From assembly GCA_039654915.1 (NCBI GenBank), contig CM077600.1:37928492-37992491 (forward strand): a stretch of DNA of 64,000 nucleotides, written 5' to 3'. The translations under genes were made by a program, and so were the position numbers. Positions within the stretch are counted from its first letter, which is position 1. The number at the start of each line of letters is the position of its first letter. Positions 50,441 to 61,300 of the stretch are shown here, piece after piece. The notes beneath the pieces were generated by a model, which saw only the letters and a list, made by a program, of their open reading frames with translations, searched no databases and was not told the DNA's origin. Source of the stretch: Aquilaria yunnanensis (lineage: Eukaryota; Streptophyta; Magnoliopsida; Malvales; Thymelaeaceae).

Positions 50441-53400
50441 TTTTCGGCATTCAAACATGTTTCTCACCTTCGTGTTCGACCTCTGAACACAACTCTGGTT
50501 CGCATTTTTGTACTCTAGAAGGAGCATTATTCCTCGGGTGCTGAACACTCAGTTCTAACGAGTTCATCAAGCCTCGGGTGCTAGGCCTCCAGGCACAGGG
50601 TCGCATTCATCAACGACGAATCCAAATTGGGCAACTGGATTTTTTTCCCCCTGAAAAGAAATGTGCTTTTATGTGATAAATTATGCCCCAATTGTTTGAA
50701 ATATATTCTACTAGAAAGGAACTCGCACTTTGATGCAGAGAGGCTAGTTTAATTTGCAGGGAATATGAACGGAATTGAAGGCAGCGAGCATTATTATGAG
50801 GCCATGCGTTGCTATGGCATGCACGTAAATGTTCATTGTGAGGCCAGAGCTCTAGCAGGGTTGTAGAGCTCGAAATTCCATTTGAATGACGTATTATAAT
50901 AATTATTAATTTGACAACCACAACAAAAGTTATAATCTTTAGAAGTTGAGGACCGCACAAAGTCTATTTTTATAATTTTTTCTTTGATTTTGCCAAGGGA
51001 TGGTAAGTGGGTAGATGAAATTTATAATTTGTGGATATTTGCGTATGATGGACAGGTAAATTAGTAAAAATACCAGTAATGAGGCAAACATAGATAGCAA
51101 ATCACACCTGTCTGCACGGGTGGTGGGTTGAGGATATCTATCACGTATAACTCCGTTTCACCTACTCGCAAAACTCGTGAGTGTAAATTTTTTATTTATT
51201 AATTATAATGGGATACAACATCTACATTTAACTAATATTTTATATTAATTCTCATTGAATATTTTCTTGTATGTATGTTATGATTTTTGTGGATTTTATG
51301 ATTTTGTTATATCATATGTGGAGAATAACTTTGTATGTACTTTTTCATATTTTATTTTTATGAAATTTTGAAAATACAGTTTAAACCGTGAATTACCAAA
51401 AAGTTGTGGGCGCGGGTGAGATTTTTTATCCACTTGAGGATATTCTCAAAGTCGCGGGTACTAAAAAAACCGCGGATACGGATAGTAGGTATGAGGTATC
51501 CGCATTCGATTCACCCCCTTATCATCTATAATTTTGCCCAATCAACCTGCTTCAAAAATTCATCAATGAGGCGTTTCGCGTTAGATAGAAGTTGCACTCC
51601 AAACAGGGAAGACATTTTAGTGAATGGATCACAACAGTAAGATGGCTACATATGAACAAAAATGACAGCAAGTGGTTATGGTTTGATTACAAAATGGAGA
51701 TAGTTGGAGATTATAGTTTTTGAATTGCGTATAGATCACAAAATGTGGTTAGTTTCCTTGTTGTCCTATTTTGCTGGGAAATTGCTTCTGTAATTAACCT
51801 GGAACGTGTGGAAGGAAAGAAATTAGAAAAGGTGACGGTAAGTAGGCAAATGATGAGAAAAGTAAAGGTTTGGTACGCACCAATGGCTGTGGCTATTCCT
51901 TTTCGCCCTTTCAACAATCTGAGATACAATTTAGAGATTGAAGAGTATTAACATTCATATTGGATAATATATTGGGAACTCATCCTCTTGATGTCAAAAT
52001 ATTATCAGGAAATATAAAGCCATATATATGTGTGTGTGTGTGTATGATGGGTATAACTTTGAAATTCTGTTGGAGCCACCAAACCATGTATACCTTCAAT
52101 GACAATACCAAAATCATTTTTTTTAATGCAGAGCAGGGCTTCATTCAAGAGCCAAGACACTAATTAATATAAAGAAACGACATAAAAAATGCATGCATGC
52201 ATGAAACTAAAGTTGTTACATTCTATTAATAAGCATGAACATTGAATGAAGATCTACATTTGAGGGCAACATGTAGGAAAAATCTTTGTAGAAAGCAATA
52301 GAAGTGATACGTTGATCAAAGAACAAAACATTAAACTCATATAGAGGATATGTCTGCAAATTTGAACCAAAGATAATGGGATATCAGCTGGAAGCAGACT
52401 GACAACTGAAAAATATAAAAAGCACCTGGTCATCAATAGAAAGGGAACAAAAAAAAACACACACACAAAGAATATAGAAGGAACAAATTATTCATCCTAT
52501 GAACATAAATAAGTAGTTCCATCTTCAAAATAATACCACAATTACAAAATGATTGAAGTAGCAGTAGTAAAGCAATACCAATGCAAGCATCTTTGATGCG
52601 TAGGGCAACAACAATAGTGATAAGAAACAAGCTGCAGATGGTGCAGAAATTCTAAGCCACACTCATAAAGTTGACAAATTTGATGTTGATATGGAGAATA
52701 GAAGATATGTAAATCCAACCATGGTAATTAAATACAGGAGCTTCATCCCATGATCATCCTTGAATAGCACATAAACTATTGCTTGTAGAAGAAAGTTCAC
52801 TTATTTCATATATAAGATCACCGTGGACAAAGCTTTACCAACATTAGAGTTTCATATTCATCAAGCTATTATAAAGAATCACAAAACAAAATACCAGTTC
52901 TAATAATGTAGAATTGAAACCAACCTACTTAGATATCGTTTTGGAACAATTTTTGTGATTTCTTTTAGAGTTTTAGATAATTTATTTAATGGTGAAGGTT
53001 AAATCAATAAAGCTAAAGGTTAAAAGCTATTTTTGGAAAGTTTTTTTTCAAAACTCTAACACTAATCACTCGCTGATAGTAATGTCAAATACGACATCAG
53101 AAATATAAAGAGTATCAAAATTTAAACCTAACTTGGAAGACGCATAATAAAAAAGATCAAATGTGAAATGGACTTACCTTCAAAGCAGAACCACCTAAGA
53201 TCATAATTCATAAGTCCACTTATAGTAATCATATGATATAATCTTTCCAACCAAATTCAGAAATTGAAAATTGTTAAAAATAAAGTTAACATATAGCAAT
53301 ATGTATGCGTATTACTATTGCATCACCCATCTCATGAATCATGTGGCAAATACAAACATATCACAACATTCTTCTAGGTCACAAAAAACAGATATCAGCC

Positions 53401-54161
53401 TTTGGCAGGAGTAGTAAATACTAAATACATCTGCATAAAGATTTTACACCAACCTACAGGCAATCATCATACCTCTGCATATTGTAAGCAGCAACAGCAT
53501 GCCACTGGGCTTAAACCCACAAAAGTCACTTTCCCATAATGGCCTAAAATCAAGGGGACACCGCACAAACAACCCAACATGCAGAGCCCACGCTAGAAGA
53601 CACACACACACACACATAACTTATGAGCACATAGAACATACCAATTATTAAAAGTATGTAGATGGCATGCATGTAGAATAATTAATTATTGTAAACATAA
53701 ATAATATATTTTTATAAAAAATGACATAATTTAAAGACATATAAGGCATAAAAATATAAAATTATTTAAATATCAAACAATTTTTTCTATGCAACTAATT
53801 AATTATACACAATAATTATATATTTTGCTTAAAATATTAAAAAATAAAAAATATATTTATGTAACATAAATACATTTTCCTAACCGCGGTATGGTGAGAG
53901 ATGACCAAAATGCTCGTTATCAAATAGTATGGAAGGATGAAAAGAGACAGAACTCTTATCATATTGTTTTGCAATAGAAATGTCCCGTGTCAAACGGTAT
54001 CAACTGATATAGTATGAGATTTCAAATGCTGCATTTTAGATCACATATCCTATATTGACCCTAGACATAAGACCAAAAAATTAGATATTGTGGTATATTT
54101 GGACTATGCTTTCCAAAACAAAAAGGGCGAGGATGAGAAAAAAAGGTAATCCAAACATATA
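50441..54161. other. Intergenic DNA between the convergent TLP8 and AP2 genes, left part
   Basis: TLP8 3' UTR then AT-rich DNA. Near 51105-51180 and 51405-51530 phrases such as ggtggtgggttgaggatatc and gcgggtactaaaaaaaccgc suggest the diverged ends of an approximately 430-bp repeat. Microsatellites: (GT)n at 52028-52042, (TGCA)n at 52190-52203 and (CA)n at 53600-53617. No gene was recognised. Confidence 0.45.
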
Positions 54162-54350
54162 CTCTCTCCGTACCAAAACTTTTTATCTATTTATTTTTGG
54201 CAATTAATCTAGAATTTTTTATTTTTAATATTTTAACATATAAATGAAAAATCTTTATATATGAATGATAAATTAAGATATATAGTTTCTAAATTCAAGT
54301 CAAAATACTCAAAAAAATCAAATGGAGCAAAATTTTTGGGACAGATAGAG
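54162..54350 (+). mobile_element. Stowaway-like MITE with TA target duplication, 189 bp
   Basis: It begins ctctctccgtaccaaaactt and ends aatttttgggacagatagag, an inverted pair of the CTCCCTCCGTCCC class. TA lies on both sides (54160-54161 and 54351-54352). It is the best preserved of three family copies in the window. Confidence 0.85.
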
Positions 54351-55330
54351 TAATAATTATAAAAAATTCTCAAAGTTTATCTGATTTTTTAGATTGTTAA
54401 AGTTTAAAATTAACAACTACTACTTATTTTGATTGAATTCGATATATTTGACTGCTTGCATTATGAAAAGTGCTGATTTTGACAGTTGGATATAGCTGCC
54501 AGTAGGCACAAGTTCATACAGACACATACACACAAATAAAAAAAATATAATTAGATGTGATTTCCTATAAAAAAAATATTGTCTCTCATATATATTTTAT
54601 TTATATTATAAAAATTATACTGAAAATAATTAGAATATAAAAATATATAAAAATTTATATTTGATTTTTTTATCTTAAAATAATATTTTAATATTTCTTT
54701 ATTAAATTGGTAGTGGTACGTTGTTTGATATATTACTACCTCCATCCTAAATTCTTTACTCTATATTAATTTTTTAACTTATTTTAACCTGAATTTATTT
54801 TTCTTATTATTTACTAATTTTTTTAAAAAAAATATATGTCGTTACTACAAGAATTATAGTTTTAAATATATATTTTTTAAATATTTTATAAATAATAATA
54901 CAACAAATTTAAATCAAACTTAAATAAAAAAATTTAAATGAAACACGTAATTTAAGATTAAAAGATATATGATATACATATAGTTTACATGGTGTGGTAT
55001 ACTAACGGTAGCAGTATTGAAAAACTTGCAAGTTTTGTAACTGACATGTCCCCATGTGTGCGTGTGTATTAGGAGAGAAGGAAAAAAAAGAAAAGAAAAG
55101 AAGGCAAACTTAATTGAAAACATATGTTAATCTTGTTTATAATGTGATAAATGAAAGTCCACCTTTGCCTCTATATCTACATTTGCAGCTGAACCAATGA
55201 AAAATCTTTTGTTTTTCTTTTCTTTCTATTCGAAAAATAAAAATAAACAACAAACGCGACAACGTAAAAGAGAGGGAAAAGATCTTTCGATTTCTATTGC
55301 TCCCTTTTCTAGCCGTTCCAAGCTCAGACG
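54351..55330. other. AT-rich 3' flank of the AP2 gene
   Basis: Another possible degenerate MITE starts ctacctccatcctaaattct at 54736. The last part is likely the 3' UTR of the AP2 gene. No other gene was recognised. Confidence 0.4.
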
Positions 55331-58300
55331 TTAACCGTCAAGTTCACAGTGAAACGGCGTCGTGGCAGCTAAAGAATTTAAGTGGCCAAATATAAAATCA
55401 TGATCATCGTCACCCTCCACGATATAACTCCCAGAATCTGCACCCACATCAAAGCACGTCTGAATGTCATCCGGGAAGATCCGAGGCGCTGGTAGTGTTT
55501 CCGGTGACGCTGGTGGACAGTCTGTACCGGCGCTTCTTTGTAGCATTTCTTTGAACTTGGAGGACTGGAGCAGAAGGCCCAAGGTGGAGGCGCCACCACC
55601 GCCGGACTTGGGCGGAGCGTCGGAAGAGGAGGAAAGGGCTGAAAAGTGTAAATCCATGGGGTTTTGGGGTGGGTCAGCCTCCGGGTCTTGGTGATTATTA
55701 TTGTCTGCACTGGGGTTACTTCGACAGTTATTTGGACGTAACCGCTCGATGTAACGGCTGAGGTCAAAGTTTGTAACGGCGTTAAGTCCGCGATATTCTA
55801 TGGCTGCCATGTCATAAGCCGTGGCTGCTTCTTCTTGGGTAGCTGAAAAGAGGAAAGAGTGGGGAGAAAATGGAGTAAGTAAGTCGCAATGATAGATCCA
55901 CCAGCTAGCATTTTGGTTAATGTAAAAGTGAACAGATCAAGTTACGGACGTCAAAAAAATAGTAAAATAAGTATGAATATATGTATATTGTTCTCTCTGG
56001 GTAGAATTAATAATGGTACTGATAAAAGTAAAAGAGAAGAAAATTAAAGAAAAAGGTAGCTGATGCTTGATGATGACTATAAAATAGATTGCACTTGGAG
56101 GTTTAACCCAATGACCACTTTAAGATGTATCAGAATTATGCTTAATCTGAGGATTAGGGTTCATATTTCTTCGGAAGTAAATAAAAAGCTTACCCAATTC
56201 TCAATTTCCCTCTCTTGGGGCAATTAAGAAAAAATTATAGAATAGAGTTGGGAATTAAAAGAGGGGACAATTAATAAGTAATAATAATGATTAGTAAAAG
56301 AAACTAGTGGAGTAATAAAACAGGGGAGAGGGAGGGGAAGGGGGCAGATAGCGGTTGATAGTTGAAGACTGATTGTGGGCCTGGTCAATGGGCAGGTTGA
56401 GAGTGAAATCTATCCTAATTAAATACAAGAGCGGTGAGTGTGGGTTAGCAGCTGGAGACTATGATAATCCCAGCCAACTTGATCCGATTACCTACACTGC
56501 AGATGCAATGTGGTAGCTGCAAATTAGATTTTGATAAGATGATTACCTACTCTGCATATCCATATTGACGGTAAAAGTTAATAAAATATTAACTAAAGTC
56601 CAAAACTTATAGCAGAAGGTAAGATAAGCCAGCTTTTTCTTTTTTCTTTACAATTATTTTATATAATTTGGACACAATGTTATAAAACATTAATAAAAGC
56701 TCGCAATGTATTTCATCTTGGATAGAAACATTTTACGAAATTATTTTGAATCAATTTTTAAAATAAAAATAATTTTTAAGAAAGAATTAATAATTTTAAT
56801 TATTACTGTTATAAGGCTACAGGATAAATATTTTTTTTTTAGTTTCATAAAATTTATTATTTCTTTTAAATAATTAAATATTGGCATAACCTGAAACACC
56901 TCATTCAGAGAAATTAAATTAAAGCAATTCTTGTAAAAATTTTCTTAATAAGGAAAATTACAAAACACCATTCTTATTTTCAAAAATAGGATGTTTTAGA
57001 TTGTGCCAATATGTCCCTTATTAAAAAACTTATAATTATGTTATCTTCAAAATATTTCTAAATTTATTTCTCTAAATAGGGTATTTTAGACTATGCCAAT
57101 ATTTATTTCCCTTGGAGAGAGAATAAATATTGTAAAATAATTAAAGTAGTTTATTCTTTAACTTGATGATGATAATGGTAAACTTTTAGAAAATTCTCAT
57201 TACATATTTCTAATCCACTTTAACTAAAAATTTTAGCCTAACCCTAATTCAATCCTCTCTAATTAGCATGCTTACATGTAAGATATGGTTTCTACACAAA
57301 ATAAAATTATACTAATTTAACATAAACAATCTTATATTACATTTATTTTATTACATTTGTTGTTGTTAACTATTTCTAAATGCACATATGGTTTGACAAA
57401 CTATGTATTTAGGACTAACATGCTACTATCATCCTACTGAGGGAATTAACTACTTCATATAAAAAACAAAATATAATCAAGTTTTACAAATATGTAAATC
57501 TACTCAATCATGAGAAAAAAATATGAGTTTTATTATATTTACTTGAAATCCAGTGAATGTGGTGGGTTGTTAGCTAAACATGCCTAAATGTATCACTGTA
57601 AATATCCCTAACCATTAGAAAACACACTAATAGGAAGTCATTTATTTTTTCCTGATCACTTTTATACGTAGTTAACAATTTATTAAAGATGAAATTGGAC
57701 TTGCATCCATGAACATGATTTTTAATACAAGCTCTTCTGTGAGTGTTGGTCTTTTATTTTAATCTTATTCCTGAAATATTTTATAGTATCATTCACAACG
57801 TAAGCTCTTGAAAATACTTAAAAAGCAATTATTAATTTTCTCTTCAAATATTTTAAATTTAACAAAAAAATTGAAAATAATTTATAAAAATTTACTTTTA
57901 AAAATGAAGTACTTGCAAGTTTCTTTTATGTTTTATACTATTTTTATTGAATAAAATAAAATAATTGTTAAGAGAAAAAAAAGATAAGAGTGACTTATAT
58001 GACCTTATATTATAAATGGGTAAATTTCATTTATGATCCCTAACCTTCTGGACATGTTCTAAACGGGTCTCTAACCTTCATTTTGTACTATTAAAGTCCT
58101 CAACTTCTCTATTTTTGTCGTAATTGTAGTCATTCTATTAATTTCACAGTTAAATGTGATGGAATTTTAAGGAAAAATGACAACATTCATCTTTCATTTT
58201 CTTATTCCCACTTAAATTACTCAGAACTTAATAAATCTAACTTTTCAACCACTATCTCCCTCTCTCTCCCTCCCTTACCATGCCGACCACCACCATCTGC

Positions 58301-61300
58301 GACCAGCCTCTTCTTTACCCTCTCCGACCACATCTGCAGCATCTACTGCTATTGCTAGCCCACTTTGATCGTTACCAATGCCGAGAAAAAGTATGGGAAG
58401 CATTTTCCTTTCCTTCTACCGCAATTTCTCATTCATCTCCTCTGCAACATCCCCGACATCATCGACCGTTAACCAGACGATCGAAGCTGTGACGCTAATT
58501 GTCAAAAAATGAAACCTGGAGGCTTCGTCCACGAATCGGGCTCAACTGGACCCTGAATCGGTGTTTGTGTCCGCCAGATCGGGCTCAACTGGACTCTCTA
58601 ACCGGTCCAGCTCGTCGATGGATCTTAATGTTGAGGATTTGCTAGAACTCGCCGCTAGTAATTCTAGTCCTGAGATTGAGGAGGTTTCATCAGTCGGCAT
58701 GGACGATCTCAAGTCCATCGCCGAAAGTCAGTGATTGACAAAGGAATTTACCGGTTATGGGTCAAAAGAATTGATTCTTCTCACATGAACAAAATGGAGT
58801 GGAATTTACCAGTTGGGGGTTGAAAGAAACTGGAGTGACACGCGATGGTGGAGGCAGATGGTGGCTATTGGGTGGGAGAGAGGTAGAGCCAGTGATTGAA
58901 GAGTTAGATTTATTAGGTTCATGGTGATTTGAGTAGGAAAAGAAAATGTAGGATGAATGTTGTTATTTTTCCTTAAAATTCCATAATATTTAACTGTGAA
59001 ATTAACGGAAAGACTACGATTAAGACAAAATAGGGAGATTAAGGACTTTAATAGTACAAAATGAAGGTTAGGGACCCATTTAGGACATGTCCAAAAGGTT
59101 AGGGACCATAAATAAAATTTACACTATTATAAATTTATTGAACTTTTTCCCTTAATATTAGTTAATTAGTGTAAGAATAATCCACATTAGGTAAAAAGAC
59201 TAAAATTACCCCTATTAAGGAATTAAGATTTGTAACTACCCTGTTGGAGAAAAAACTCGAGTATAATAAGTACACACATAAATATAAATACACACACACA
59301 TACATATATAAACAGCTTTTCATCATCCACTTTTACTTTCCTCTCATTAGCTAGCAAGATGTTTGATTAAGCCAGTTTTGTCTTATGAAATTTTATACTT
59401 TTAATAAATATGATAATTATACCAAGCGAAACACACTTGTTCTGAATAATTAAACTCATTTTTTTTTTCAAAAATAGCATTCCTTCTGCCAGAAACACCT
59501 AAATACTTTAAATGAACATGTTATTCCCTAAATTTATATCTAAATGCCTAAAGAAACATGTCATTTTTAATATAAAGCTAATTAACAAAAAAAAAACATC
59601 TAAAGGTTGAAAAATATCTTTTAAAATAACATCTTAATTTAGTTTTAGATTTTACATTTAATGGGACTGATTAAACTTAGAAGGAACATAGAATAACTTC
59701 TAAATGCTAAAAAGAACACATATTAGATCTTTCCTTCACTTTAGATGTCATCCTAAGAATATAAATGTACACTTATTGCTACTTGTAATATGTGTTTGTG
59801 TGTGTTTTTATATAGGGAAATTTACAACCCCCCCCCCCCCCAACGTTTGCCGAAACCTACACTTGTCTCTCTCTATTTTAGAAAACCTACAGTTTCCCCC
59901 CTCAAATTGTTACATCTGTCAACTTGTCTGATATGCTAATGGTCAAATGTCCTGATTGACCAACAAGATTTTCAATTTGTGCAAATCAATCACAATATTC
60001 TTCCCATGCCACTTTCAATCCTTTTTCCCTAAATGTATAATATATTTCTAATATTTTTTTCATTCCTGAATAATTTCTATATTTATAAATTTACTATTAA
60101 TTTCTAAATCAATAATATATTTCCATGTTTATAAAGCAAGTTTAGCATTAATTTACTTTTTAACATCTTATTCATTTTTTAATTAATTCAAATAAAGATG
60201 TGTCATTTTTCAAGAGAAATATATTTTAACTAATTTGTTGCATCTATTATCACTAATTTGATGGATTTTTTTTTATCTAAATACCTTCAATATTACATTG
60301 AGCTAGTTATATGAGTAGAAGCATGTGAGGTTTTAATTGGTAGATAACGACAGATAAGGGATGTGTAACGTGAACTAATAAGCTTAATTAATGATACTGG
60401 TAATTACAATAAATTTTGAAAGAAAAAAATAAAAATTTTTGCTTCCATATATTTATCTTCCAATATGTGTATTTATTATTAGCTTTATTCAATGTTATTT
60501 CAATTAATCAATCAGTAATCTCTCTCTTTCTCTCTCTCTCTCTCTTATTCGGTGACTGATTTGTAGCTAATAAATTTAATTAGAAGACAATATAAAACTA
60601 ACACAAATCATGAAATTTATTCATATGATTTTTTTTCATACAAGAAACTGATGTACGAATCAATATGATAATTTATAAAGAAAAAGAAAAAAAATAACAC
60701 GATCTAATCATATATAAATAAAATAAAAAAGACATAATCTAAGTAAAAAATAATAATAAAACGTGACAGTATATTTTGTGTTACTAAAAATTATAAAATG
60801 TGTACATTTTTTCGGATGGTGAGAATTAGCCTTCAAGAAATTTCATTTTGTAAATTCCTGTTGTATATATGACAATCGCAATTTTAATTTTAAATCAGTC
60901 TTCATTAATGCTCAACAATTTTGGCACTAACACGTACAATATCAGTTTTAATAGCTGCTTCAAAAGTTGTAGTGTAATTTAGCACTCTGAAAGTGATAGG
61001 ATTTCGGGTCAATTCATACATGTGGCTGGCATCTTTCGTTTCATATAGCCCACATCCTATATCTAGCGTACCATCATTAATTTTTAGTATTTCTGTTTTT
61101 CTTTCCGGCCAAACCACGATTAACATGTCATATTAGCTTCCATATTCCCACTACATCTTCATCTTTCATCTTTTTCTCTGACCGGCGACTACGAGTTAAT
61201 TACTGCCTTCAGCCATTAACTGGCCGTGGAGACACCAGGCCGTCTCATTTCTTATCTGCCTCCAAGGCGTATATACCACCTCCTTCCAATTTTCCTTCCG

